A stretch of DNA of 64,000 bases, taken from NCBI RefSeq assembly GCF_003144195.1, contig NW_020290074.1, forward strand, positions 1 through 64,000, given 5' to 3'. The stretch is from Ceraceosorus guamensis. Lineage: Eukaryota; Basidiomycota; Exobasidiomycetes; Ceraceosorales; Ceraceosoraceae. Below the pieces are notes generated by a model. The model ran no database searches. It worked only from the letters and a program-made list of their open reading frames with translations, and had not been told where the DNA came from. Position numbers and translations under genes: made by a program. This document shows, one piece after another, positions 1-10,458 of the stretch (the stretch's first letter is position 1; each line of letters begins with the position of its first letter).

Positions 1-93
1 TAACCCTAACCCTAACCCTAACCCTAACCCTAACCCTAACCCTAACCCTAACCCTAACCCTAACCCTAACCCTAACCCTAACCCTAACCCTAA
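1..93. repeat. Telomere, CCCTAA repeats
   Basis: Fifteen and a half uninterrupted, error-free copies of the hexamer CCCTAA (TTAGGG on the complementary strand) start at the first base and stop sharply at 93, where unique sequence begins. This orientation is that of a left chromosome end. TTAGGG is the usual telomere unit of basidiomycetes. The window is therefore a true chromosome terminus. Confidence 0.98.
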
Positions 94-544
94 GACGCGT
101 CTTTTGGCGGTCACTTAGTCTGCGCATCCGCGTTTACGGCGTAATGTCCTCGACTCATACCAATAGCCATGCGATGTATCTGCACTGCACGCACGACGCC
201 TTGGGCAAACGTCGCTGGCAGAAAGCAACATCGCGGAGTGGCTGCGACGGGCAAAGAATCACAAGTCTCGCGTGCAGTAGCAGACACGCGAGAGTGGATA
301 GTGTGCTTGCCAAGGAAGTGTCTACTCGTGCGTGGCTCCACGCGGTGGCTTGATCCAGATACTGACCTAGACGTCGGCAAGCGCAATGATCAGATGTCGC
401 GTCCCGTGGCAGTACACACGCGCGCACTCGCAGTCGGCGGACTCGACGCCAAGCCGCAATTGACCGCGCAGCATGTCGCTATTAAACTTGGTGGCCCTCG
501 TCCATTTCATCACGCCTTTTCATTGAGCGGACTTGGCATCGCGA

Positions 545-656
545 GCGAGGTCCAAAACGATCTTGGCTTTGCAGACCGCTCGCGAGGTCCAAAACAATCT
601 TGGCTTTGCAGTCCGTTCGCAAAGTCTTGAAGTCTTGAATGATCTTGGCTTGGCAG
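545..656. repeat. 37-bp tandem repeat, three copies
   Basis: Two near-identical 37-bp units (545-581 and 582-618) begin gcgaggtccaaaac and share the core tcttggctttgcag. A third, degenerate unit (619-656) keeps gatcttggcttggcag. It lies about 0.5 kb from the telomere. Confidence 0.85.
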
Positions 657-691
657 AGGCAATCTCCACACACGAATGGTGAATTGAAGGA

Positions 692-698
692 TATAAAG
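692..698 (+). promoter_or_regulatory. TATA-like box (TATAAAG)
   Basis: TATAAAG lies 65 bases upstream of the ATG at 763 and is the only such box in the spacer. Role inferred from position. Confidence 0.45.
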
Positions 699-762
699 AC
701 GGCGCGAGACGTGCCTGCTTGCGACTTGGGTGCAAACAGTCTTCCCTTCTCTCTTCAGCGCC

Positions 763-2237
763 ATGTCAATGCTCCCCTTTACCTCTTTTCACGACGGCGT
801 CTCGTACGGCACCAAGGCTTTGCCAGCAGCTATAAGCGCGGTGCTGAGCTTCGGCCTCTTTTTGGGTGACTGGAGTAACCATCTTCATGCCGAGTGGCGC
901 TTGAAGCGATCTGCAAGATGTGAGTAGGTGATTGCGATAATCGCGTACTTCTTGGCGCGCGCCTGCGCTTACTCGACCTCGCGCCAGTCTTCGCAACGCA
1001 TCTCTACTTTGCAGCGCGATGCTCTGGTCTTGTCGCATTGATCTGCCAGGTCGTCTTGACGGCAGGCGTGGGCCATTACTGCGACTGCTTGGCGGTTTTC
1101 AAGACTGGCACAGTCTTCACTTGCATCGGTGTTGGCTCAGCGTACGCCCTCTTGACACTGAGATGTGCCGCGCTGTGGCACTTTGATCGTCGCATCACCG
1201 TGTCGCTTTTCATCATCTGCGCACTCGTCTGCTCCACGTACCTGAGCCACATTGTGGTGCTATCTGCTTCGCCGTCGCCATACGCGTGAGTCGAGCAGGC
1301 TCCGCAAGCGCTTTGCAAGACGCTTCGCCGCTGACCCCCCCGCGCGCCCAGCGAGGATCTCTGCTTCATGACGGGGCAGGTCCAGTCGCTGGCAGCATCG
1401 TACATCGGAGCAGCCCTCTTCGACACTCTTCTTGCGGTGCTTACTGTTCTGCCCTTGATGAGGTCGCCAGACAGCCTCGTGCGCTCCGACATTGGACGCC
1501 GAGTTGTTCGCGGCACGGCTGCATACTATTCGATGGTCATCCTGCTCTCCATCTCGTGCGGCGCGTTGCTCCTTTCGCAGCAAGCGCCTCACATATCCAG
1601 CATCCTGACTCCGATCCACGCTTCGATCACCCTCTCGATGGCTTGTCGAGTGCATCTCTACTTGAGAGATTTGGCCGACAAGCGGCAGCACCCAGCTTCA
1701 CCTCGTCGCATCGAGGTCAAGAAGCTGGACGGAATGATGAGCGCAGTCGAGGGATTGAGCCCGCAACCCAGTCCGGTCAAGTCGCGCAAATCGAGCCTCC
1801 GAGCGCCCATTGCCGTCGCCGTCCTGCGCAGACTGTCCAGACACGGTGCTGCCGACTTAGAGCGAGCGACTCACACTCTCGCTCCTCACATTCTCGCTCC
1901 TCTCACTCTCGCTCCTCACATTGGATCGTGGGAGAAGCGCACGTGGGCGATGCGGTCGGACAGCGTCATGGATGCTCCAGCGCGTCGATCCAGCCACGCT
2001 TTCGATCCGCACCTGGACTTGCCGTTTGCCGCCTATCCGGCACAAGTGGTCAACACTCGGGAGTGCTACAGCGAGATGCGCGCCTCCTATCGTGCCATGT
2101 CGTGCGGGGAGAGCGCTCGCCGAGCGAGCATCGATGCGCATCCCATCAGGATGCAGTCCGAGTCGTGCTCGATGGTCAGCCCAATAGACGGGCACGCCAT
2201 CGCTTCACTCGATGTCAAATCACGTGCCAGTCTGTGA
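763..2237 (+). CDS. Predicted multi-pass membrane protein, subtelomeric; integrity doubtful
   Basis: Proposed exons are 763-919, 1015-1285 and 1352-2237, all with GT-AG borders and in frame (about 437 aa). Hydrophobic segments in order: ALPAAISAVLSFGLFLGDW, GLVALICQVVLTAGV, GTVFTCIGVGSAYALL, VSLFIICALVCSTYL, then two or three more in exon 3. A long hydrophilic serine/histidine-rich tail of about 180 residues follows. The layout resembles the seven-helix DUF6533/DUF6534-type proteins expanded in basidiomycetes; this is recall, not proof. One oddity: the stretch removed as intron 1 could also encode a fitting second helix (IIAYFLARACAY) in the exon-1 frame, but after an in-frame TAG at 925. The 5' part may thus be misjudged or decayed. 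The ATG at 763 has a good context. The 3' end lies 93 bases from the end of the facing arylsulfotransferase gene. Confidence 0.6.
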
Positions 2238-2330
2238 ACGAGCAATGGCATTTCCTGTTTTCACGAGTCGTGACATCAACGCTCGCATCGTCTTGCCTGC
2301 AATTCCTGTTTCCGCGCGCACGCGCCGCGT

Positions 2331-4229
2331 CTAGTGATGCGCTGTCTGCACCACAAATGCAGTTGCGTCCCCAACTCCATCAATCTCCTGCAGCTGCGGC
2401 GGAACCGGTCTCTGCGTGTCGATATCCTCCCACCTGGTCAGTGTGAGCGTCTTGCCTCTTGCATCCAATGCAATCGCTCGAATCTGGTGCTTGTGGAGCT
2501 CGCTGGCCAAGCCAGCGCTCTCGACGCCCACCACTGCCCGCGTCTCGAAGCCAGAACGCGGCTTGGTGGTCAGGTGATGCACGCCACGCCAGCCCTCGAG
2601 ACGCTTGATGGAAGCGATGAAAGACCAATCGGACCAAGTGCGCGTCTCGTGAGCAGGCTTGCGACGAAGCTGAAATTTCCACGCTCGCACCTCGGTGTCG
2701 CCGTTCCAACTGGCTGCGAGTACGATTTGCGCTCGAAAAGGTGCTGCTCCACGCGCATTGCCGCGCGCGTCGAAGGGCAAGAGCTTGCCGTCATCATCGC
2801 TTCGGTATGCCAGTCCCACCACTGCTGGCTCCTCTGCAGGGTGGCCGCTCCACGTCGATTTGAAGGCCCTATAATTCTGCACGTGTCCACCGCGCGCCGC
2901 TTCTGGGTGATGGCTGTTGGATGCGAGGAAAGCGTGCCACAGCACCTCTCCCGCATCGTTGAACTCCGTCACCGCACCCTCGGAACCCCAATTGACGACG
3001 ACGTGACCATCCCCCAGCACATGGGTCGAACCCTGGCTCTTCGAAAGCAGATCGAATGGAGGATAGAATGCGCGCCAAGTGCGAGCTGTCCATTTGCCTC
3101 CCTTTGACCTGTCGGCAGACGTGTCGAGGGCGATGATCTTGCCCGATGACGTCTTGGCATCGCGAACCTCTGTGCCTGCGCCCGTCTCTGTGCCGTGAGC
3201 GCTATTGTCGTAGAGGGAGATGAGCTCCCTGCCATTGTGGTCGTGACCGTGGAATCTGGCGTGGTGCTGGTAGGAAAAGGCGACCTGATCATCGAGGTGC
3301 TCAAAGTCCTTGTTGTGAGTGTTGCGACCACCAAGCGCCCAGATGATGCGGCCAGTCTTGCCCGAAATCTTGTACACCGAATTGACGTCGCGGGCAGAGA
3401 TGAGGTAATCGCCGTGCCTGTCCTTGTCGACGGAATTGATGTGAAAGTAGTCCCAAGCCTGCTGCGAAGAGGTGCCATTGCCGGCCTGACCACCTACGAG
3501 GCTGATGTTGGAGTGGTGCACGGGCACGTGATCGAGCGAGTGCCACTCGAACAGCGTCCTGCCCGTCTGCACATCCACCTCTTGGAATTGCGCATCGACG
3601 ACCCACTGTCGGTGCTCGTGCTGCTGCTGCTGCTGCTGCTCGCCCTCCTCGCCGCGTTCGCCGCCCTCGCCTGCACTCTGCTGCAGAGCATACCTGGGCA
3701 CGGGATGGTAGATCTGAACAAGTGCGGAAGCTCCATCTGCAATCACCTGCGCCTCGTGCTTGTCCACCAAGCGATGATGACCCGCTCCCACGCTCTTGAT
3801 GTGGCCATACGACTGGTCGAGCAGGGTCAGGTGACCGTGGCCATGGCCGTGCAGAGCATTGTGTTTGCCCTCAAAGGCCAGCAGCGCATCCTTGCCCTTG
3901 AAGCGCGTCTTGTGCAAGCTGACGGTCCAACCGGCAGTGTAGTGCGCAAAGCCGCTCCAGACGAGCTGACCAGAGTGAGGCTCAAAGATGTAAGGGCCTG
4001 GCTGTTGAGGCGATGCCAGCTCATCGTGATCCGAGTCGCCAGAGAAGGGGGAGATGAAGAGCAAGCCGGGGGAGAGCTGGCTGGCAGACGGGGTGTTGTG
4101 GGTGATGTTGAGGATGGGAACGTTGAGATCGGGACGCGAGAGGAATTGCCAGGTGGCGGAGCAGGTGGATGATGCGCTCAGAGCCAAGGCGAGGGACAGC
4201 AGGGTGGGCACTTTGAAGGGGGCCTTCAT
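2331..4229 (-). CDS. Secreted arylsulfotransferase-like protein (ASST family)
   Basis: Single-exon gene of 632 aa. I start it at the ATG at 4229 because a clear signal peptide follows (MKAPFKVPTLLSLALALSAS); the frame stays open further upstream but that part is low complexity. Family hallmarks of fungal arylsulfotransferase (Arylsulfotran_2) are visible: an early PGLLFISPF...GPYIFEPHSGQLVWSG block, then DYFHINSVDKDRHGDYLISA with VYKISGKTGRIIWALGG, and FSYQHHARFHGH with ELISLYDNSAHG. The fold is a beta-propeller. Bacterial members move sulfate between phenols, but the activity of fungal members is largely untested. A histidine/glycine-rich stretch and a polyglutamine run (near residues 200-210) are local oddities. 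The protein is probably exported. A transporter of the anion/cation symporter family follows about 2 kb away; a shared function would be inference. Confidence 0.85.
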   Translation of the reverse strand: MKAPFKVPTLLSLALALSASSTCSATWQFLSRPDLNVPILNITHNTPSASQLSPGLLFISPFSGDSDHDELASPQQPGPYIFEPHSGQLVWSGFAHYTAGWTVSLHKTRFKGKDALLAFEGKHNALHGHGHGHLTLLDQSYGHIKSVGAGHHRLVDKHEAQVIADGASALVQIYHPVPRYALQQSAGEGGERGEEGEQQQQQQHEHRQWVVDAQFQEVDVQTGRTLFEWHSLDHVPVHHSNISLVGGQAGNGTSSQQAWDYFHINSVDKDRHGDYLISARDVNSVYKISGKTGRIIWALGGRNTHNKDFEHLDDQVAFSYQHHARFHGHDHNGRELISLYDNSAHGTETGAGTEVRDAKTSSGKIIALDTSADRSKGGKWTARTWRAFYPPFDLLSKSQGSTHVLGDGHVVVNWGSEGAVTEFNDAGEVLWHAFLASNSHHPEAARGGHVQNYRAFKSTWSGHPAEEPAVVGLAYRSDDDGKLLPFDARGNARGAAPFRAQIVLAASWNGDTEVRAWKFQLRRKPAHETRTWSDWSFIASIKRLEGWRGVHHLTTKPRSGFETRAVVGVESAGLASELHKHQIRAIALDARGKTLTLTRWEDIDTQRPVPPQLQEIDGVGDATAFVVQTAHH

Positions 4230-4232
4230 GGT

Positions 4233-4310
4233 GATGGTGGTGGGCGCGCGATGGTGGTGGGCGCGCGATGGTGGTGGGCGTGCGATGGTGGTGGGCGCGC
4301 GATGATGGTG
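4233..4310. repeat. 17-bp minisatellite, about 4.6 copies
   Basis: The unit gatggtggtgggcgcgc runs at 4233-4249, 4250-4266, 4267-4283 (one change) and 4284-4300, plus a partial copy. It sits directly upstream of the arylsulfotransferase start codon, in its promoter or 5' leader. Confidence 0.9.
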
Positions 4311-4660
4311 TTTAGCTGCTTCGGCCTGCGCGTGATGTGAGGAGAGCAGAGCGGCGGGTCGAGCGATGCGATGCGATGCGCTGCGATGGATGTTCGCTCC
4401 AAGACGAGCTTCTTTGTAGGAAAGCTGTCGAGCGTCGTCGCGCGCGGTCAAGCAGAGTCGACCATGCAACGTCGTCGTAGGCACGAGTCGCGAGTCGCGA
4501 GAGCGCCTGACGATGATGGCCAAGCAGCACTCACCACTCGCACGCGCACGCGCACGCACGTCATTCACGAATCACGTCGCCCATGCATGTGCGCTCGCTC
4601 GCTCGCTCGACTCACGCCAGCAGCTTGCGGGTCCTGGCATGCGCATGGTCGAGGTTGCCG

Positions 4661-4702
4661 ATCGCATCGCATCGCATCGCATCGCATCGCATCGCATCGC
4701 AT
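4661..4702. repeat. Pentamer repeat (ATCGC)n
   Basis: About eight perfect copies of atcgc in a row. It lies within the satellite-rich spacer; no function visible. Confidence 0.95.
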
Positions 4703-4930
4703 GAGCTTGTGTGGATGCGAATGCAGGTACGGGTGACGTTGCGAGCAGTTAGCGGATGAAGGTGTTGCTTGCACGGGGCGAGTGGTGAGTGATGGTGGTG
4801 ATGGGTCGCTCGCTGTGCCTTGCGCAAGGCCAAGCCAAGAGCACGCAATCGCGCCGTCACCTGAGCCCCGCGGTCAAGCAAGTCGTGAGTGTCGGAGCGC
4901 AAGCACAGACGCATCAGCACCACCACGCTC

Positions 4931-5000
4931 ACGCACACGCACACGCACACGCACACGCACACGCACACGCACACGCACACGCACACGCACACGCACGCAC
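4931..5000. repeat. Hexamer repeat (ACGCAC)n
   Basis: About eleven perfect copies of acgcac, an alternating purine-pyrimidine tract. Not related to the telomere hexamer. Confidence 0.95.
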
Positions 5001-5652
5001 ATCACTCCGCACCTCCGCTCTGCTTCGTCACTTTGTGGCTGCACTTCGCCATTCATCGCCGTTATACAGTCGCGTGCGTGCGTGCGCGCATGCACGACCC
5101 TGCATCCGCCCATCCGCGCACCCAGCAGCACGCACCCACGCGTGCGTCCCTTCTACACCCGCCGCCACCATCACACTCATGACTCACACTCACACTCCCG
5201 ACGCGTGACTGCAAGACGCGCGCACATCCCAGCCAAAGGGAAGGAAGGTCGAGTGCGAGTGTCAAGAGACAGCATGGCATTCAACGCTTCAAGGCGCAAG
5301 CAGTGAGCATCGCGGTAAGAGGATGCGCTTGTCCTGCTGCCGCTGAAGATGCGCTCGCAAAGGATCACGCGCATACATTCAGTCATCTGCTGGCCTAGAA
5401 GGGAGGGAGGGGCGACGGCCTCTGTAGCTCTGCGCTTCCCTTGGCTGCGGTCGAGTACAGAAAGACGAGGTTGCGGGGGGATGAATGCAGGCAGGCACAG
5501 ACAATCGCGAATCACGCATCAAGTTGCGCACCCCGAATCGCACTCACGAGTCAACGAGTGGCTTTGTCCATGACTTTTTCTCACGATTCGGCATGGCATG
5601 GGCCAGCGCGGTGACCGTACGCAGCGCGCTGTCGCAGAGAGCGGACGGTGCA

Positions 5653-5700
5653 CGGGTACGGGTACGGGTACGGGTACGGGTACGGGTACGGGTACGGGTA
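5653..5700. repeat. Hexamer repeat (CGGGTA)8
   Basis: Eight exact copies of cgggta. The unit is G-rich like telomere DNA but is not TTAGGG, so it is listed as a simple satellite. Confidence 0.95.
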
Positions 5701-5816
5701 CGCGTGAACGCAATCATCCCGCTCGCTCGCTCGCTCGCGCGCTTGATCACGCGATATGCTGGCAGCCCATCGTCATCGCTCTTGGCACGCACGCACGCGT
5801 CGCTCCCCCAGTCGTG

Positions 5817-5843
5817 CGTGTGCCTGTGCCTGTGCCTGTGCGT
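5817..5843. repeat. Short (GTGCCT)n repeat
   Basis: About four copies of gtgcct in a row, the last of the satellites before the transporter gene. Confidence 0.8.
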
Positions 5844-6459
5844 AAGCATCTCGACTCGCACTCAACGGCCATCGCACACACGTCCCTCTCATCCATCCAG
5901 CCAGTCAGCCTGCCTGCCTTTGCGGAGTGTTGGCAATCACAAGTCGCCCGCCTATGCCTCGTACAAGTTTGCCCACCAGCAGATCGACTCTGACGAGCAC
6001 GCGCTGGGTGTGGCTTGACATTGCCTCAGCAACACGGAGACTATCACATGCCATGCCATGCCATGCCACCATCGGTTCCGAGGCCAAGAGTCGCGCTAGA
6101 AGTGACTGGTGGAGCGCCCTCGCCCCTTCTCGATGTTGCTTCTTATCTGCGCCGTTCCTTGTTGGCCGTGGCGGGATCTAGACCGAGACTTTCGGGGCAT
6201 GACCAGGTCGGCGAGGAATTGGTGGAAGCAAACGCATTCAGCCACACGAATTGGAAGCCGGCATCGCCAAATGGTTATCGCTGAGAAGAATTGCGCACTC
6301 GGGCGACACGTATCGATGATTGCCAGACGGTGCGCGCGCGCCTCGACTGCGGCCGGTGCGGGAAGCGTACAAAAGGAAGGATCACAGACGCTCGAAGCTG
6401 CTCTGTCTTCATCCGCACCTCTGCTTTCCTCCCTTCTCCCCAAGTGTCCAACCCCCATC

Positions 6460-8587
6460 ATGTCTGCCTCCATAGAAAAAGAACAACCCTTTGCGAGCCC
6501 GGCAGAGTACGCGACGCTCACCCGCGATGGCGCTCAGAGAACTTCGCAAATTGATTCCAAGCGCTCCGAAGATGCCGCAAGCACATCCGACGACCAGAGC
6601 GATCTGGGCAGCGACAAGCACATCTTTTCAGATCCTGCTGTAGCTGCAAAATGGGCCGCAGTGTACGAAGAGTCCAAGTACGAGTGTCGTCATCGCTTCG
6701 ATCCGCACCTCACGTGGGACGCCGAAGAGGAGCGCAAGCTGGTGCGCAAGCTCGACATTAGAATCATGCGTGAGTAAGCGCGCCAGGCGTAGACTTCCTT
6801 TCCGGCTTCCGCTCACCTTATCGTCTGCGCTGCCTCCGGCCCTGCAGTCTTCATCTGGGTCCTGTTTATGAGCCTCGAGTGAGTATGCAGCGCGCAGGCA
6901 ACGCACGCCGACACTTTGACAGATCACCCACACCTCTGCCCTTGTGCTTCGCTGCAGTCTCATCCGCCGCAACATCAATCGCGCCTTGCCCGACAATTTC
7001 CTCAACGACTTGGGCATCACTACCGACGACTTTAACAACGGCCAAGTCATTGTGAGTGCGAGCGAGCGAGCGAGCGAGGAAGCGTGCATCGACCCGCACA
7101 ACATTTTCTCACTGCTTGCGTGCATCGACCCGTACAACATCCTCTCACGTTCATTGTCGCTCCTTCTCCTCTTGCACACGCCACTGCAGTACTTTGCTAG
7201 GTAAGTCTTCCGTCTGCGCCTCGTGCGCATCGTCGAACGTGCACCCACACCTCGCACACCCGCACAGTTTCCTGTTCATGGAGCTGCCCTCTGGACTGAT
7301 CAGCAAGCGACTGGGCGCCGACATTTGGATCCCCGTGCAGATCGTCGTCTGGAGCATCGTCTGCTCAGCTCAAGCCGGTCTCACCAACAAGGTCTCCTTC
7401 TTCCTCACGCGCGCCTTCCTCGGCGCAGCGCAAGGCGGCTTCATCCCAGACGCGTGCCTGTACCTGTCCTACTTTTACACCAGCGCCGAACTCACCACTA
7501 GGCTCAGCTGGTTCTACACCGTGCTCGGCATCAGCCAGATCCTAGGAAGTTTCCTGGCCGCTGCCTTCATCGAGCTTCGAGGCTGGCACGGTCTGGCGGG
7601 TTGGCAGTACCTCTTCGCCTTTGAGGGTCTCATCACTGGCGTCGTCGGCATCTTTGCATTCTTCTGGATGGTTCCCAGCGTCACTGCCTCCAAAGGCTGG
7701 CTCCGCGGCAAGAATGGCTGGTTCAACGAGCGCGAGGAAAAGATCCTTGTCAATAGGGTGCTTCGTGACGACGCTACCAAGGGTGAGTGCGAATAGATCA
7801 GCGAGCGAATGGGCACAGCAAGAGCGCCACTGACCTCGAATCACGCGCAGGCGACATGAACAACCGTCAAGCCGTGGACTGGAAGGGCCTCTGGCGCGCT
7901 CTCGGCGAAAAGGACTTGTGGCCGATCTACCTGCTTGGTCTGGTCATCTACATTCCCTTCCAACCCCCTCAAACGTACCTCTCCCTGACGCTGCGCAACC
8001 TCGGTTTCAGCGTCCTGCACTCCAATCTCCTCGCAATTCCCTCGCAATTCCTCTTTGCCGTCAATTGCCTTTGGCTCTCTTGGTTGGCGCGCCGCTACAA
8101 CGAGAGGAGCCTCATCGCCGTCTTTTCGAACGTGTGGACGCTACCCCTGCTCATCGCGCTCCGTGCCATCCCACACCTCAAAGACTCGTACTGGTCTTGG
8201 GTGCGCTACGCTCTCCTCACCCTCGTCGCATCCTTTCCCTACTGCCACCCCACGCTCATCAGCTGGCTCTCGCAAAATTCAAAGTCGGTCAGAAACAGAG
8301 CAGTGGCGGTCTGCTTGTACAACATGTCCTACCAAGTCGGCAGCATCTTTGCCACGCGCATCTTTGCCGAAAACGACAAGCCCTACTACCCCAAGGGATT
8401 CACCGCTCTCATTGTCATTTGCGCTTTCGCAATCGTCCAGGCGTTCGCCACCAAGGCTTACTACATTTGGCGCAATCGATCCAAGCAGGCAGAATGGGCC
8501 AAACTCACTGCAGACGAGAGGATCGAGTATACGCTTCACAACAAGGAGGATGGAGGCAGGCGTCTCGACGTCCGTCTCGTCCACTAA
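6460..8587 (+). CDS. MFS transporter, anion:cation symporter (Dal5/Tna1/Seo1-like)
   Basis: Six exons by consensus splice sites and continuous frame: 6460-6769, 6848-6878, 6958-7051, 7190-7200 (11 nt), 7268-7782 and 7851-8587, giving about 565 aa. The first 90 residues are hydrophilic and cytoplasmic. Then comes the family-typical first loop (RRNINRALPDNFLNDLGITT), helix FLFMELPSGLISKRLGADIW, and FFLTRAFLGAAQGGFIPDAC. Next are LSWFYTVLGISQILGSFLAA, a central loop, and a second bundle starting at LWPIYLLGLVIYIPF. Proteins of this group import small anions such as allantoate, nicotinate, pantothenate or biotin by proton symport at the plasma membrane. The substrate cannot be read from sequence. 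The start is the ATG at 6460, in a pyrimidine-rich leader. The 11-nt fourth exon is unusual but keeps the conserved helix in frame. Confidence 0.9.
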
Positions 8588-9094
8588 CCTGCTGCGTGTT
8601 CGGACGCGTCAGCAGGCGTGTTCCTGGATGCGCCTGCCGACCGTCATGTATGCCTACGCTGCTCGTCTGTCCTATACTGCTGTGCTCGCATGACACGTCA
8701 TCGCTGAGCCTACCTCAATGTCACGATTTGCCTTTGCTCTTCAAAGTTCCGCACGCCAAGTGCTGTGATTGCAAGCTCACACGTTGGCTCTGACGCCGAA
8801 AGTCAGGTGCAGCGTCTCGCGCCACAAAGTGAGGAACTGATAAATGTCACAGAGAGCAGGTTGAAAAGGATTGCCGATTGCAGGCAGCCCTCTTGTGAAG
8901 CATCAAGCGTCGCGGTCAAGGGTGGTGTGAAGGAAGTTGAAGCGCAATGATCATGGGAAGGAAACAGAGCCAGTGTGAGTCTTTCGAGAGCACGATGCGA
9001 TGCATTGCTTCTCTACTTCTAGAGCAGGGTGCAAGTCTGATATCAGCTCGCAGCACTATCCCAGCCCCACTCGGCCATCGTTTCTCACCGTGCG
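8588..9094. other. Intergenic, nothing recognised
   Basis: Tail-to-tail spacer between the transporter and the small protein gene. No motif, repeat or coding frame stands out. Confidence 0.6.
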
Positions 9095-9485
9095 TCAAGC
9101 GTACAGATTTCCATAGCCGTGGAGGATGTCCCACTTCTTGGCTCCTTCCTGCAGTGCTGCAGCATACGCAGCATCTCCGAGACCAAGCGCCGCCCCGACG
9201 CACGCACCACCTCCACCGAGTGCAGCCGCGACTCCAACAGGCGGAAGCAGAGTTGCGACTCCCATAAAGGTACCGATCTGAGCCATGACACCCGCAGTCA
9301 CGGTCCATCTGCGCTTGGTAGCGTACCAGCCAGCGAAGTTCTCGCGATCCTTCAATTGAGCTGGTGTGAGGCGCTGACGAAGGAGAGCATCGACTAGCAG
9401 ATTGCAAAAGCGAAGTCAGCAGCTGCTACAGTATGCTACCACAGGGTCAGCTCTCACCTTGAGCGTTGCTAACAATGTCACTCAT
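9095..9485 (-). CDS. Small hydrophobic protein, 108 aa, unrecognised
   Basis: Two exons: 9485-9458 (28 nt, MSDIVSNAQ) and 9393-9095, joined by a GTGAGA...CTAG intron with intact frame. After a basic stretch (WYATKRRW) the protein has one long glycine/alanine-rich hydrophobic region (residues about 40-90: VTAGVMAQIGTFMGVA, then a turn with two prolines, then GVAAALGGGGACVGAALGLG). This would make a helical hairpin in a membrane. The tail is short and polar (WDILHGYGNLYA). There is no signal peptide. I do not recognise the family. The tiny first exon is supported by the frame and by a good start context. Confidence 0.6.
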
Positions 9486-9878
9486 GTTTGCGAGCTTCGC
9501 GATGATGAAAATCTGGACCTGTGTGAGGGGAATATTTAGGATTGGACGATGAAGATCAAGCGTCTGGGACGCTCGTCCGGGCCAGCTTATATGCCTTTTC
9601 TGGGGCCATGCCGCTGATGGCTGGACGATGTCGATCAGCACATGGGAGATCAGCAATTGTTTGGCATCAGCCCGTTTGCGATGACAGCATCAAGCCGGCC
9701 ACACTCATAACTGCACGATGTACGAGGATCCGCTTCAGAGTTCATAATGTTGACGTCCCAGCAGGTCTGCGATCACGCATGAATCGCCGATCACATTCAT
9801 GATGTGAATGTCAATTGTGTTTCACATCATGAGGACCGTGCGTGTGCGCGTGCGCTACGAGTCGCACAAATCAAATGC

Positions 9879-10197
9879 TGCAGATCTGCATGCATGGTCA
9901 AGGCGCACTTGGCCAGTGTGAGGCCGAGTCAGCCCAGCTGCACATCTGTTTATCGCCGCTATCGGGCTTTGCAGAAGCAGATCTGCAATTTCGACGGCTC
10001 ACACGGGTGCGCCCTGCGCGTGCAGATCTGCACTCGCGTGACCTGACGCGGCAGGAACGCGTTCACAGCAGAGTCAGAGTGCAGATCTGCAGATCTGCAG
10101 ATCTTCCAATCAGCAGCAGCAGCATGTGCTGATGGTCATCTGCGCGGCGTGTACTGCACCGGAGCTCAGGTGCGGCACGGCCTGATGCAGATCTGCA
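9879..10197. promoter_or_regulatory. Cluster of TGCAGATCTGCA palindromes
   Basis: The perfect palindrome TGCAGATCTGCA or its ten-base core occurs at 9879-9890, 9977-9986, 10021-10032, three overlapping copies at 10080-10104, and 10186-10197. Half-site variants (catctgca) follow near 10220 and 10270. The cluster lies 0.35-0.7 kb upstream of the ATG at 10563. Dense identical palindromes before one gene suggest binding sites for a dimeric factor; the factor is unknown. Confidence 0.6.
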
Positions 10198-10450
10198 GAC
10201 CGCGAGTGGCTGTGTACGCATCTGCAATTCGCCGTTCCCCTTGGCTGGTGAATCGGGCTCCGCTTTCGCACATCTGCACGCCGAAACATCACTGAGGAGC
10301 GCGCTCAGCGCTGTCCAACATGCTTCCCACGTCAGTTGTCTGAGCTCGCTGACCGATGCGTGCTGGGCGGCGTGTCGTGCGACGTCACGTCGTGCAATCG
10401 CAATCACGATTCGGCAGAAAATTGTCAACATGACGCTGGTCAAGCTCGTG

Positions 10451-10458
10451 TATAAATA
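10451..10458 (+). promoter_or_regulatory. TATA box (TATAAATA)
   Basis: A consensus TATAAATA lies 112 bases before the ATG at 10563, downstream of the palindrome cluster. Confidence 0.7.

Larger units (their letters stand above)
94..762. other. Subtelomeric spacer, no gene seen
   Basis: The 670 bases between the telomere and the first gene hold only short frames without recognisable protein. They contain a 37-bp tandem repeat (545-656) and a TATA-like box near 692 that probably serves the gene starting at 763. Confidence 0.6.
4230..6459. other. Satellite-rich spacer without a supported gene
   Basis: These 2.2 kb hold at least five short tandem arrays (listed separately). The open frames here are mostly translations of those arrays. 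No signal peptide, domain or splice pattern supports a gene. Confidence 0.6.

Noticed and set aside
1286-2446. 386-codon plus-strand frame over the first gene
   Set aside because: Composition is Ser/Arg/His/Gln noise. The overlapping frame at 1368-2237 has the hydrophobic segments and joins upstream exons.
3195-4172. 325-codon plus-strand frame
   Set aside because: It is the exact antisense of the arylsulfotransferase coding sequence and has no start context, signal or domain of its own.
4931-5000. CRISPR-like array
   Set aside because: Perfect hexamer satellite without spacers, in a eukaryote.
5653-5700. Interstitial telomere sequence
   Set aside because: The unit is CGGGTA, not CCCTAA/TTAGGG, and phase and sequence differ throughout.
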